Shown: piece after piece, positions 8,598-17,216 of the stretch | Layout of the letters: each line of letters opens with the position of its first letter | How positions within the stretch are numbered: position 1 is the first letter of the stretch | Origin: Oscillospiraceae bacterium | GTDB taxonomy: Bacteria; Bacillota; Clostridia; Oscillospirales; Acutalibacteraceae | DNA: 64,000 nt | Assembly (NCBI GenBank): GCA_902762875.1 | Contig: CACWPS010000003.1 | Coordinates: 1 to 64,000 of the forward strand | Direction of reading: 5' to 3' | Notes under the pieces: model-generated | Told to the model about the DNA's origin: nothing | The model's database searches: none | What the model saw: only the letters and a program-made list of their open reading frames with translations | Translations under genes and position numbers: made by a program

Positions 8598-10352
8598 ATG
8601 AAACGTATTTTGTCACTTGTTTTAACATTAGTCTTTATTATTTCTCTGTGCGGATGCAACGGCTTTGACCAAGCGGTTGATACTAATCTCGGCACAAAGG
8701 TAGATGCTCAGGATATTGAAACAACTACCGATATTCATCTTCGTGATAAAAACCTTTTATATACCCAGTATGACAACACTGAGATTGTAACTATGTATCT
8801 TACGGTATCAACAGGTAATGAGGGCGAGGGTACTAATCATACTTGGGAAGAAATCAATACTTATTCGGCATACGATTATGATGAAATGGGTGTTGAACGA
8901 TACAAGGTTGCAGGACTTTTGCAGGTAGGAAATGAAGACGGTCTTATACCCGGAGAGTTAGGGTATGGACAGATAGCCCCAAATTGCACTGTGCAGATAA
9001 GAGGTCAATCCTCAAGCCGAAATCCGCAAAAGAACTATAAAATTGCCATTAAGGATAATAAGGGAGATTGGCGCGGTCAAACCACAATTGCGCTTAATAA
9101 GCATCAGGGCGACGGACTTCGTTTCAGAAACAAATTAGCATTTGACCTTTTATCACATATTGATGAACTAATGGGATTGCGTACAACATTTGTGCGTCTT
9201 TATGTTAAAGATACAACAAAGGGAAGTAGCGCAAAATTTGAAGATTACGGTATTTATACACAGGTTGAACAACTTAATAAAACCGCTCTCAAAGCCCACG
9301 GACTTGATAACAGAGGTCATCTTTATAAGGTGAATCTTTGTGAGTTTTACCGTTACGAAGATATTATCGTACTAAAAGACGACCCAAGATATGACCTTAA
9401 AAAGTTTGAGGAAATTCTTGAGGTTAAGGGCGATGATGACCATACAAAGCTTATAAATATGCTGGAAGCTGTTAATGATTTTTCAATACCGATAGAAAAA
9501 ATTATAGAAGAAAAGTTCGATATGGAAAATATCGCTTATTGGATGGCGTTTAATCTTATGGTGGGTAATATCGATACCCAGAACCGAAATTTCTATATTT
9601 ACAGTCCTCAGAATCTCGACCGTTGGTATATTCTTCCCTGGGATAACGATGGTATGCTTACTCGGACAGAATACAAGATTGTAGGACGTGTTGACTATGA
9701 GGAATGGGAAAGCGGAATCAGTAACTATTGGGGAAATGTGCTTTTCCAAAGATGTCTGAAATCTGAAGAATTTAGAAAAGCCCTTGATAACGCTATAAAT
9801 GATTTGAAAGGCATTTTCACCGAAGAACTTGTAAATTCATATGTTGATAAATATGCAAAACTTTTAAAGCCTTATATTTATTCCGGCAGAGATGCTATTT
9901 ATGCCAAACTTACTAAAACCGAGTACGATAAGGTTGTTAAAGGCATAAATGATGAAATTAACGACAACTATAACAGATATTTAGAATCGCTTGAAAAGCC
10001 AATGCCGTTCTATATTGGCGTTCCTGAAAAGAAAGATAACGGTTATACCGTGGTATGGGACGCGTCGTTTGATTTTAAGGGAGAAGATATTACATATACC
10101 TTTGAACTTGCGAAGGATTACAACTTCAAAAACGTTATAGTAAAGCAAACCGACCTTGAAATTCCCACAACCAGCTTTGACAAGCTTCCAAAGGGACAGT
10201 ATTTCATGCGGGTTAAGGCTCAGAACGAAAGCGGAAAAACTCAGTATGCGTTTGACTATTATATTTTGGAAAAAGGTAAAATTTACGGAACAAAAAGTTT
10301 CCATGTCGATAAAAACGGAGATATAGCGGAGGATGTTTATGCCGAAGACTGA
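8598..10352 (+). CDS. cotH: CotH-family lipoprotein, putative secreted protein kinase
   Basis: This 584-residue protein has a lipoprotein signal peptide with a lipobox LCGC at about residue 20, so it should sit on the outer face of the membrane. CotH signatures follow: IRGQSSSRNPQKNYKI, GIYTQVEQLN, NIDTQNRNFYI and LPWDNDG. The last two correspond to the catalytic loop and metal-binding Asp of the atypical CotH kinase fold. The C-terminus (about 465-560) looks like a fibronectin-type beta domain. It is placed directly after pelG and overlaps the VTC gene by 14 bases. CotH is best known from spore coats, so its substrate here is unknown; a cell-surface role linked to the polysaccharide is inferred. 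Confidence 0.8.
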   Translation: MKRILSLVLTLVFIISLCGCNGFDQAVDTNLGTKVDAQDIETTTDIHLRDKNLLYTQYDNTEIVTMYLTVSTGNEGEGTNHTWEEINTYSAYDYDEMGVERYKVAGLLQVGNEDGLIPGELGYGQIAPNCTVQIRGQSSSRNPQKNYKIAIKDNKGDWRGQTTIALNKHQGDGLRFRNKLAFDLLSHIDELMGLRTTFVRLYVKDTTKGSSAKFEDYGIYTQVEQLNKTALKAHGLDNRGHLYKVNLCEFYRYEDIIVLKDDPRYDLKKFEEILEVKGDDDHTKLINMLEAVNDFSIPIEKIIEEKFDMENIAYWMAFNLMVGNIDTQNRNFYIYSPQNLDRWYILPWDNDGMLTRTEYKIVGRVDYEEWESGISNYWGNVLFQRCLKSEEFRKALDNAINDLKGIFTEELVNSYVDKYAKLLKPYIYSGRDAIYAKLTKTEYDKVVKGINDEINDNYNRYLESLEKPMPFYIGVPEKKDNGYTVVWDASFDFKGEDITYTFELAKDYNFKNVIVKQTDLEIPTTSFDKLPKGQYFMRVKAQNESGKTQYAFDYYILEKGKIYGTKSFHVDKNGDIAEDVYAED

Positions 10353-11061
10353 ACGATATAGAAACGAATGGAAGTATCTTATAGATACTGCTCAAAAAGA
10401 ATTAATCTGCAAGCGTTTAGACCCTATGCTAAAACTTGATAAACACGCAAAAAATGGCGGATATATGATACGCAGTCTTTATTTTGAGGATATGTATAAA
10501 TCTGCTTACGAAGAAAAAGATGCGGGTGTCCTAAAAAGAAAAAAGTACCGTATCCGTATTTACGACTGTGGCGACAGCAGCATAAAGCTTGAAAGAAAAA
10601 AGAAGTTTGGGGCATATATCTTTAAAGAATCGGCTTCACTGACAAAGGATGAAGTCTATAAGATAATTGATGGAGACTACGAGTTCCTATTACATAGTGA
10701 TAAACCTCTTTGTAGAGAGTTTTATATTGAATGTGTCAGTAATATGATGCGTCCACGAACAATAGTAGATTATGACCGAGAACCGTGGATACTTGATGAA
10801 GGAACTGTCAGAATTACCTTTGATATGGATGTCAGAGCGGCTATAGGTAGTTACGATATTTTTGACAGTACTTTGCCCACATTGTCTGTTTTGGAACCGG
10901 GTAAATGTGTTATGGAGGTTAAATTCACTGAATTTTTACCACAGTTTGTACGTGAAATTCTTCCCGATAGAGCATCGGAATTTACTGCAGTTTCAAAATA
11001 TGTGCTATGTTATGAAAAAACCGAATATATGAACAGTTTCAAATACTGGTATGAGAATTAA
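10339..11061 (+). CDS. VTC-domain protein (polyphosphate polymerase-like)
   Basis: This protein of about 240 residues matches the VTC catalytic-tunnel fold. It has an N-terminal YRNEWKYLI strand, a basic cluster KRKKYRIRIYD at about 70, LERKKK, and the acidic strand MEVKFTEF near 195. In yeast Vtc4 such basic residues form the tunnel that makes polyphosphate from nucleotide, and bacterial homologues are common beside CotH and DUF4956 genes. I chose ATG at 10339 because GGAGG (10328-10332) directly abuts the earlier ATG at 10333 but is 6 bases from this one. Activity in this locus is unproven. Confidence 0.75.
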   Translation: MPKTERYRNEWKYLIDTAQKELICKRLDPMLKLDKHAKNGGYMIRSLYFEDMYKSAYEEKDAGVLKRKKYRIRIYDCGDSSIKLERKKKFGAYIFKESASLTKDEVYKIIDGDYEFLLHSDKPLCREFYIECVSNMMRPRTIVDYDREPWILDEGTVRITFDMDVRAAIGSYDIFDSTLPTLSVLEPGKCVMEVKFTEFLPQFVREILPDRASEFTAVSKYVLCYEKTEYMNSFKYWYEN

Positions 11062-11075
11062 ATGGAGGGGATTTT

Positions 11076-11747
11076 ATGAGCGTTCAAGATTTTATCAAAA
11101 AGTCAATACTTGAATCGGGTGCATTTGATGGAGTAAGTCTTACTAATATTGCACTTGGCCTTGTAACAGCCGTACTAATGGGTGCTGTAATTTATTTCAT
11201 TTACAGTAAATTTTATGTAGGTGTTATTTATTCGAGAAGTTTTGCAATTACACTTGTTGGTATGACAGTACTTACTGCAATGGTTACCCTTGCTATTAGT
11301 ACCAATATCGTTATTTCACTTGGTATGGTCGGTGCGTTATCAATCGTTCGTTTCCGTACTGCAGTGAAAGACCCACTTGACCTTTTGTATCTTTTCTGGG
11401 CAATTACGACGGGAATTACCGCAGGTGCTGGTATGTATCTGTTGGTGGTAATAACTGCGGCTGTCATGATAGGAATGATTGTGTTGTTTTATAACAAACA
11501 ACAGAAAGGCAGAATTTACATTGCCGTTATTCATTACATAGGTGACGAAGCAGGTGATAATGTTGTTCGCGCTTTCGGCAAGATGAAATATTTTGTTAAA
11601 TCCAAAACCGTTCGCAAGGGCAAAACCGAAATGGCAGTTGAGGTTTATTGCAAAGATAATGACACCTTCTTCCTTGATAAAATACGTGATTTAGATGATG
11701 TTGAAGATGCCACATTAATCCAATATAACGGTGAGTATCATGGATAA
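11076..11747 (+). CDS. DUF4956 family membrane protein
   Basis: This 223-residue protein has about four membrane helices (residues 25-50, 55-85, 95-115 and 118-140) and a cytosolic alpha/beta tail (145-223). The motif SLGMVGALSIVRFRTAVKD is typical of DUF4956, a family repeatedly found beside VTC and CotH genes. Function is unknown; export or delivery of a polymer made by the VTC protein is one possibility. GGAGGGG lies 5 bases before the ATG, and the 3' end overlaps the EAL gene. Confidence 0.75.
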   Translation: MSVQDFIKKSILESGAFDGVSLTNIALGLVTAVLMGAVIYFIYSKFYVGVIYSRSFAITLVGMTVLTAMVTLAISTNIVISLGMVGALSIVRFRTAVKDPLDLLYLFWAITTGITAGAGMYLLVVITAAVMIGMIVLFYNKQQKGRIYIAVIHYIGDEAGDNVVRAFGKMKYFVKSKTVRKGKTEMAVEVYCKDNDTFFLDKIRDLDDVEDATLIQYNGEYHG

Positions 11748-13830
11748 TTTCTTAAAAACAACCGATGGTTTTGAAACAACACTCAAGTTGATTGAAACCA
11801 TCAACCGTTCAACAGATGATTATCTCTTTATTTGGGATATTAAGGCGGATACTCGTTGGTTTTTTGGCGATATTGATAAGCATTACAATATTCGTAAAAA
11901 CGGTAGTGAAACAAATAGTACGCCTGATATGCTTAAGATTATTTATCCTGCTGATAGCGAAGCGGTGCTTAACAGTCTGGAAGAGATTGCCAAGGGTGAG
12001 AAAGATACTCATAATATGGATTACCGCTGGATTAACCGTGATGGTCAAAAAGTTTGGATAAATTGTCACGGCACGGTTATTCGCGATAATGAAAACAAAC
12101 CTCATATTATGATTGGTCGTGTTTCGGAAGAAAATTTGAGGCATCTTTATAATCCGCTAACTGCTTTGTGGAATAAAAATAAACTTCGTGTAGATCTTAA
12201 AGACTACCTTGAACAAAGCAGCAGATATTTAATGCTTCTTGATATCGATAATTTGTCAACAATTAATCTGACACATGGAAGAAGCTATGGCGACTCTTTG
12301 CTAAAGGAAGTTGCAGACCTTTGTGATAATCTGAAAGAAGCGCATGCCGCCTACCATGTGGACCACAATAACTTTGCTGTTATTTTGAATGTGGACTCTG
12401 AAAAGCAAGTTCGCAAAGTATATGAGCGAATAAAAAATGCAATGTCAGACAAATGTACATTTACAGTCAGTGCTGTGCCGATTGATAAAACTTTATTTTA
12501 TGATGAAACACAATTGATGGATTCTGTAAATATGACGCTCAAAAAGGCAAAAGATATTTCGGGTGACCGTATTGAATTCTTTTCAGCAGAAGATTTAAAC
12601 CGCAAAATTTCTTCTCTTGAATTATTGGAAGAATTAAAGAAAAGTGTTGAAAATGACTTCGAAGGTTTTGAAGTATATTATCAACCTCAAATTCGTGCAG
12701 GCAACTATGATATTTATGGAGTAGAAGCACTGTTGAGATATCATTCGAAAACCCGTGGAAGCGTTTTCCCTGATGAGTTTATACCAATTCTCGAAGAATC
12801 ACGACTTATTAAGGTTGTGGGTTTATGGGTGTTAAGACAAGCCTTAATTCAGTGTAAAAAATGGCGTGAATCATTACCAGAACTGCATGTCAGCGTTAAT
12901 TTTTCTGCTTTGCAATTCGAAGACCCTCAACTTGCAGAAAATGTTATAGCGACAGTTGATGAAATTGGATTGCCGGGAGATGCGTTAACAGTAGAAATAA
13001 CTGAATCTGTCGAGCTTCATAATAATCATCAGTTTAATAATAATATCAAGTGTCTGAAGCACCATAATATTGGCTTTGCTATTGACGACTTTGGGACAGG
13101 CTATTCAAATCTTGGCTATCTTAAGCAGATGAACGTTGACGAAATTAAGATAGACCGTGTTTTTGTAAACGGAATAGAAAAAGACACCTATAACCATAAG
13201 CTTATAAGCAACGTTGTAGAGTTTGCGAGGGCTAACTCTATAAGAACTTGTTGCGAGGGTGTTGAAAGTACAAGGGAGCTTGTGACCTTGGAAACCCTGC
13301 TTCCTGACGTTATACAGGGTTACCTATTTGACAAGCCCAATACGGCAGAAATTATAGAAAATACTTATATTGTTAATTCTACTGCCGAGTTTAAAGAAAG
13401 AATAGAATTTATAGAAAAAATCCGTGAATTTAAAGAAAAAATGGGGGTTATACATTTCGACCCTAAAGATGTTCTGCGTGAAAATGAGGTGGGCCTTTGG
13501 ATGATAAGAATAAATCAAAGGGACAACCGTTACGAACTGCACACTGATGCAACAATGGAACGTATTTTATCGGTTGACAAAAAATACACGCCCATGGAAA
13601 GTTACGAGTTCTGGTGCACCAAAATACACCCGGATTATTACGAATATGTTCACGAAAATATAAAGGAAATGATCGTCAGTGATAATGCTGTGCAGATGGA
13701 ATTTCCGTGGTTACACGCCAATTTGGGCGATATTTTGATTCGTTTCAGCGGAAAACGGGTTAAGAACATAGACGGTATGATTGTACTTCAGGGATATTGT
13801 CGTGTTATTACCGATGTTATAGGCGCATAA
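11731..13830 (+). CDS. PAS - degenerate GGDEF - EAL - PAS c-di-GMP phosphodiesterase
   Basis: This 699-residue soluble protein has an N-terminal PAS-like domain (about 15-130) and a GGDEF-fold domain whose motif is replaced by DHNNF, so it should not make c-di-GMP. The EAL domain (295-545) has the catalytic residues visible: EALLR at 332-336, DDFGTGYS from 452, KIDR and CEGVE. A second PAS-like domain lies at the C-terminus (585-695). It should hydrolyse c-di-GMP, perhaps sensing a ligand through its PAS domains. The start is GTG at 11731 or ATG at 11740; the latter has GGTGAG just upstream. It lies between the pel structural genes and the cyclase. Confidence 0.88.
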   Translation: MSIMDNFLKTTDGFETTLKLIETINRSTDDYLFIWDIKADTRWFFGDIDKHYNIRKNGSETNSTPDMLKIIYPADSEAVLNSLEEIAKGEKDTHNMDYRWINRDGQKVWINCHGTVIRDNENKPHIMIGRVSEENLRHLYNPLTALWNKNKLRVDLKDYLEQSSRYLMLLDIDNLSTINLTHGRSYGDSLLKEVADLCDNLKEAHAAYHVDHNNFAVILNVDSEKQVRKVYERIKNAMSDKCTFTVSAVPIDKTLFYDETQLMDSVNMTLKKAKDISGDRIEFFSAEDLNRKISSLELLEELKKSVENDFEGFEVYYQPQIRAGNYDIYGVEALLRYHSKTRGSVFPDEFIPILEESRLIKVVGLWVLRQALIQCKKWRESLPELHVSVNFSALQFEDPQLAENVIATVDEIGLPGDALTVEITESVELHNNHQFNNNIKCLKHHNIGFAIDDFGTGYSNLGYLKQMNVDEIKIDRVFVNGIEKDTYNHKLISNVVEFARANSIRTCCEGVESTRELVTLETLLPDVIQGYLFDKPNTAEIIENTYIVNSTAEFKERIEFIEKIREFKEKMGVIHFDPKDVLRENEVGLWMIRINQRDNRYELHTDATMERILSVDKKYTPMESYEFWCTKIHPDYYEYVHENIKEMIVSDNAVQMEFPWLHANLGDILIRFSGKRVKNIDGMIVLQGYCRVITDVIGA

Positions 13831-13846
13831 GAGGAGATACTAAATA

Positions 13847-15412
13847 ATGAAATCAATACAAAGTAAAATTTTATTAGTTGTAATTTCAGGGTTACTTATA
13901 ATAACTGCTGTGGTTTCTGCAATAGCCGTTAATATGACACATGAAATTATGCATAAGGATGCGGATAGAAATCTGAATAATGTTACCCAAAAGGAAGCGG
14001 CATATATAAACGATGTTTTGGGTGACATAAAAAAATCAGCTACAATAATGCAACATTATGCGAAAGCTGAAATTAACGATATTAATGATTTGAAAAACGC
14101 TGAGTTTCTAAGAACATATCTTGAAAAAAACAAGAAAATGTTTTCCGAAATAGCTATTAATACAAGCGGTGTTGAGGGATATTTTATGCGCATCAACCCC
14201 GAGTATACAGATGGTAAAACCGGGTTCTATAACATTGTAAATGAGGATTCTACAGTAAGGGAAATGCAGATAACGGACCTTTCGAAATACGACCCAAACG
14301 ATACTAAAAACGCTGGATGGTATTATACTGCTGTAAAAGAAGGAAAGGCAGTTTGGTTAGAGCCATATTATTTTCCCGGATATGAAGAACTGTTGATTTC
14401 ATATACTATCCCCGTATATATAAATTCGAAACTTTTGGGTGTTATTGGATTTGATATGAATTTCGGATATCTTATTGATAGAATAGACGAAATATCAGTA
14501 TACGAAAACGGTTATGCTGTCTTGTTGGCGAGTGACGGCAAAACTAATTATAACGAAATAAATGCTGAGGATAGCAAAAATCCTCACACAAAAGCAACTG
14601 CTACTTTACAGAATGGTATGTATCTTGAACTTCGTGCCGATTATAAGGATATCCAAAAAGATATTCATCCAATGCTTTTCAAAATTGTTTTGGCTTTTGT
14701 TATGGTTTTGATTTTCTCAATTATATATACTATCTTTGTTACTTATAGAATAGTTCGTCCCTTAAAACAGCTTACTTCTGCTGCAAAGGACTTCTCTGAT
14801 GGGCTCGATGAATCAAAACTTTCTGAAATTTCAGTTAATTCAAAAGATGAGGTTGGCACTCTTTCTGTAGTTTTTAAGGACACATACAAAAAAATTCTCG
14901 AATATACTACATACATAAACGCGCTGGCTTACAGAGATTCCCTTACAGGTATTAAAAACAGTACTGCATATACAGAGGCAATAACTGCTATCAACAAAGA
15001 GATTAATTGTGATAATCCGCGTTTTGGAGTTCTTGTTGCAGACATAAATAATCTCAAACAAACTAATGATAAATACGGACACGATGTAGGAAATGAGCTT
15101 ATAATTCATACATCGAGAATACTTACAGATATATTTAAAGAAAGCTCGGTATTTCGTATCGGCGGCGATGAATTTGCCGTAATACTTAAGAACAATGACT
15201 ATAAAGATTATCGTAACTTGCTAGTTGAGTTTGATAAAGCCTGCTCTGAGGATATTATAACTGTTTATGAAAACAGAATCCCCGTATCAATAGCGCGTGG
15301 CGTTGCTTCATATAATCCTGATGTTGACAGAATATACGAAGATGTTTTCGCAAATGCTGACCACGCAATGTACCTTAATAAAGAAGAATCCAAAAAACTT
15401 GCTTCAGTTTGA
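13847..15412 (+). CDS. Cache - HAMP - GGDEF diguanylate cyclase
   Basis: This 521-residue membrane protein has a helix at about 7-29, an extracellular dCache-like sensor (40-270), a second helix (275-300), a HAMP linker and a C-terminal GGDEF domain. The motif GGDEF is intact at 439-443. There is no RxxD inhibitory site in the nine residues before it (FKESSVFRI), so product feedback inhibition at a primary I-site is not expected. It is the last gene of the locus and the likely source of c-di-GMP for the PelD-like receptor. AGGAG precedes the ATG, 16 bases after the EAL gene. Confidence 0.9.
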   Translation: MKSIQSKILLVVISGLLIITAVVSAIAVNMTHEIMHKDADRNLNNVTQKEAAYINDVLGDIKKSATIMQHYAKAEINDINDLKNAEFLRTYLEKNKKMFSEIAINTSGVEGYFMRINPEYTDGKTGFYNIVNEDSTVREMQITDLSKYDPNDTKNAGWYYTAVKEGKAVWLEPYYFPGYEELLISYTIPVYINSKLLGVIGFDMNFGYLIDRIDEISVYENGYAVLLASDGKTNYNEINAEDSKNPHTKATATLQNGMYLELRADYKDIQKDIHPMLFKIVLAFVMVLIFSIIYTIFVTYRIVRPLKQLTSAAKDFSDGLDESKLSEISVNSKDEVGTLSVVFKDTYKKILEYTTYINALAYRDSLTGIKNSTAYTEAITAINKEINCDNPRFGVLVADINNLKQTNDKYGHDVGNELIIHTSRILTDIFKESSVFRIGGDEFAVILKNNDYKDYRNLLVEFDKACSEDIITVYENRIPVSIARGVASYNPDVDRIYEDVFANADHAMYLNKEESKKLASV

Positions 15413-15431
15413 TATTTGTAATTTCTATGAT

Positions 15432-15470
15432 GCCGCAAAACGCAAAAATTAAAGTGTTTTGCGGCTTTAT
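15432..15470 (+). terminator. Rho-independent terminator of the pel locus
   Basis: GCCGCAAAAC at 15432-15441 pairs with GTTTTGCGGC at 15455-15464 and is followed by a T-rich run. It lies 20 bases after the cyclase stop codon. Confidence 0.85.
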
Positions 15471-15619
15471 ATTTAATTGTTTTTGTTTATTATTAACAAC
15501 AAATTATGAATATGGTCTATCTTTAACATTAACCCACCCATAGCCGCGCCCATAAAAAATCTCCCAAAACCCGCGAAATCAAAGGAAATTTTTGGAAGAC
15601 AAAAATTTATGGTGTTCTC
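15471..15619. other. Gap between pel locus and spoVAD remnant
   Basis: No gene, RNA or clear promoter is visible here. The N-terminal two-thirds of spoVAD, expected upstream of the remnant, is absent. Confidence 0.5.
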
Positions 15620-16018
15620 TTGACATTTACCCCTGCCGCAGCAGGCACCATAAAAAAGTTTTTCAGCGATACGGGGACGAGCCCTGAAGACTATGATGTT
15701 ATTTATACAGGAGATTTAGGGCATGTAGGTACAAACCTGCTTTATGAACTGCTTGAAAGAGAGGGCGTAGATATAAGATGCCGACACAGCGATTGCGGTC
15801 TTATAATATTCGACCGTGAAAAGCAGGATGTGCATGCAGGAGGCTCGGGCTGCGGGTGTAGTGCATCGGTGCTTTGCTCATTTATTATGCACCGCTTTGA
15901 AGAGGGGCAATTTAAAAACATCCTCTTTATGTCAACAGGTGCCCTTATGTCGCCGACCTCGTCCTTTCAAGGGGAAAGCATACCGGGAATAGCACATCTG
16001 CTTAATATTAAAAATTAA
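15620..16018 (+). pseudogene. spoVAD: spoVAD C-terminal remnant
   Basis: The readable protein of about 130 residues corresponds to the C-terminal third of SpoVAD, the thiolase-fold protein that helps load dipicolinic acid into the forespore. Recognisable parts are the PAAAGTI start, EDYDVIYTGDLGHVG, the Cys-rich HAGGSGCGCSAS loop and the end LMSPTSSFQGESIPGIAHL. Full-length SpoVAD has about 340 residues. The first two-thirds are missing upstream, there is no start codon with a ribosome-binding site (only TTG at 15620), and spoVAC and spoVAE are not adjacent. I read it as a deletion remnant. Whether the host still sporulates cannot be told from this window. Confidence 0.75.
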
Positions 16019-16030
16019 ATAAGACAGAAA

Positions 16031-16068
16031 AACACCGTAACCTATTGATGTGTTGGTTACGGTGTTTA
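16031..16068 (+). terminator. Hairpin after the spoVAD remnant
   Basis: AACACCGTAACC at 16031-16042 pairs with GGTTACGGTGTT at 16055-16066, a perfect 12-bp stem. The tract after it is T-rich but interrupted. It is a likely terminator inherited from the original spoVA operon. Confidence 0.65.
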
Positions 16069-16077
16069 ATTGTTTCA

Positions 16078-16155
16078 ATGTAGGGGAGGGGCTTAAGTGC
16101 CCTCCCGAATTGTTTTTGCAGATAAACGGGAGGGCGCAGAGACCCTCCCCTACAT
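16078..16155. repeat. 78-bp palindromic repeat, copy 1
   Basis: Outer arms ATGTAGGGGAGGG and CCCTCCCCTACAT and inner arms GCCCTCCCG/CGGGAGGGC form a long stem-loop. The same unit occurs at 26040-26115 with its loop sequence in the opposite orientation. It resembles a REP/REPIN-type element. Confidence 0.8.
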
Positions 16156-16194
16156 TAGTTTTTTGCTTATGTTTTCGCTGTAAAATTTATAATA

Positions 16195-16425
16195 TCAGTC
16201 TTCCTCCAAGAGCTTTGACGGGGGAATGTTTAATACTTGGGCGATTTTAAATAAGGTTTCCAATGAAACACCTCTAACTGTACCGGTACCTTCAATTTGG
16301 CTCAAAAAATTAACGCTTTTATCAATCTTCTCGGCGAAGACTTCTTGAGTATATCCTGCTTTCTTTCTGTAATAGGCTATCTTTAAGCCTAATGTAATAT
16401 ATTTTTCGGGGAATTCAGTTTTCAT
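16195..16425 (-). CDS. XRE-family HTH transcriptional regulator
   Basis: This 76-residue protein is almost entirely one Cro/C1-type helix-turn-helix domain: YRKKAGYTQEVFAEKIDKS, NFLSQIEG and VSLETLFKIAQVLNI. AAGGAGG precedes the ATG with good spacing. It is transcribed divergently from the SLOG-like gene at 16567 and is the obvious candidate to repress it and itself through the inverted repeat between them. Confidence 0.88.
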   Translation of the reverse strand: MKTEFPEKYITLGLKIAYYRKKAGYTQEVFAEKIDKSVNFLSQIEGTGTVRGVSLETLFKIAQVLNIPPSKLLEED

Positions 16426-16479
16426 ATCAACGCCTCCTTGCCTGAAAATATTTTAACAATTAAAGAGGTTCTTTATAAC

Positions 16480-16528
16480 TTACTCAATATAAGATAATAT
16501 TTACTTTAAGTAAGTGATTGTGTATAAT
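16480..16528 (+). promoter_or_regulatory. Divergent control region with inverted repeat
   Basis: CTTACT near 16479 and AGTAAG near 16509 form an inverted repeat. The second half includes the near-palindrome TTACTTTAAGTAA and overlaps a weak -35 (TTTACT, 16500-16505). TATAAT lies at 16523-16528 after a 17-base spacer. It is a candidate operator for the adjacent XRE protein. Confidence 0.5.
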
Positions 16529-16566
16529 GAATTTATAATTATTGACTTAAAGGTGGTAAAATCACA

Positions 16567-17043
16567 ATGAAAGAAAGAACCTGTTGCTTTATCGGTCACC
16601 GAAAAATTGAGGACACTTTGGAGCTGAGAACGGAATTATATGACAGCATAGAAAGGCTTATTACAGACGAAAAGGTTGATAATTTCCTTTTTGGTAGCAA
16701 AAGCCGATTCAATGACCTTTGTCACGGGCTCGTGACCGAAATAAAAGAAAAATACCCTCACATAAAGCGAATTTATGTGAGAGCGGAGTATCCGGATATT
16801 GATGATAGCTATAAGGAATACCTTTTGAAATACTATGAGGATACCTACTACCCTGAAAAGATAATCGGAGCAGGGAAAGCCGCCTATGTAGAACGCAACT
16901 GCGAAATGATAAATAACAGCCGATTTTGCATAATCTACTATGATGAGCAAAACGCTCCCACCACCCGCAAAAGCGGCACTAAAATCGCTCTTGAATACGC
17001 CGTCAAACACAAAAAGGACATTATAAAATTTCCGAGAGCTTAA
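16567..17043 (+). CDS. DUF1273/SLOG-family protein
   Basis: This 158-residue protein begins CCFIGHRKI, the start typical of DUF1273 (YpsA-like) members of the SLOG superfamily. Residues GSKSRFNDLCHGLV fit the family nucleotide-binding region. The end (NNSRFCIIYYDE, TRKSGTKIALEYA) is typical of a Rossmannoid fold that binds nucleotides or ADP-ribose derivatives. Function is unknown; SLOG proteins are proposed to sense or process nucleotide-derived signals, often in conflict systems. AAAGGTGG precedes the ATG. The divergent XRE gene suggests a two-gene regulated unit. Confidence 0.75.
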   Translation: MKERTCCFIGHRKIEDTLELRTELYDSIERLITDEKVDNFLFGSKSRFNDLCHGLVTEIKEKYPHIKRIYVRAEYPDIDDSYKEYLLKYYEDTYYPEKIIGAGKAAYVERNCEMINNSRFCIIYYDEQNAPTTRKSGTKIALEYAVKHKKDIIKFPRA

Positions 17044-17077
17044 GATATGCATATAATCGGCTGAACATCAAAAAATA

Positions 17078-17106
17078 TTGACAAAGACGCTTTTTCGTCA
17101 TATAAT
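17078..17106 (+). promoter_or_regulatory. mgtE promoter
   Basis: TTGACA (17078-17083), 17 bases, then TATAAT (17101-17106). Predicted start near 17112, giving a leader of about 150 nt before mgtE. Confidence 0.8.
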
Positions 17107-17111
17107 TAATA

Positions 17112-17216
17112 TATAAATCCCGTTATACATGAGAGCAAAGGGCAGCGTACTGTGACGCACACCGTTCCTTCGCAATTTACCCTTTGCGTTTCGGTTTGGC
17201 GGGGATTTTTTAGTTT
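17112..17216 (+). ncRNA. Structured mgtE leader, possible metal riboswitch or attenuator
   Basis: The leader can form nested helices: AAATCCC (17115-17121) with GGGATTT (17202-17208), GCAAAGGG (17135-17142) with CCCTTTGC (17180-17187), and a hairpin GCGT/ACGC at 17145-17158. The outer stem is followed directly by T6, as in an intrinsic terminator. I do not see the conserved core of the M-box (ykoK) magnesium riboswitch or of the yybP-ykoY manganese riboswitch. The class is therefore unassigned; regulation of Mg2+ uptake is inferred from position only. Confidence 0.5.

Noticed and set aside
16050-16250. Plus-strand ORF over the palindromic repeat
   Set aside because: It is produced by the repeat sequence and overlaps the XRE gene; no start signal.
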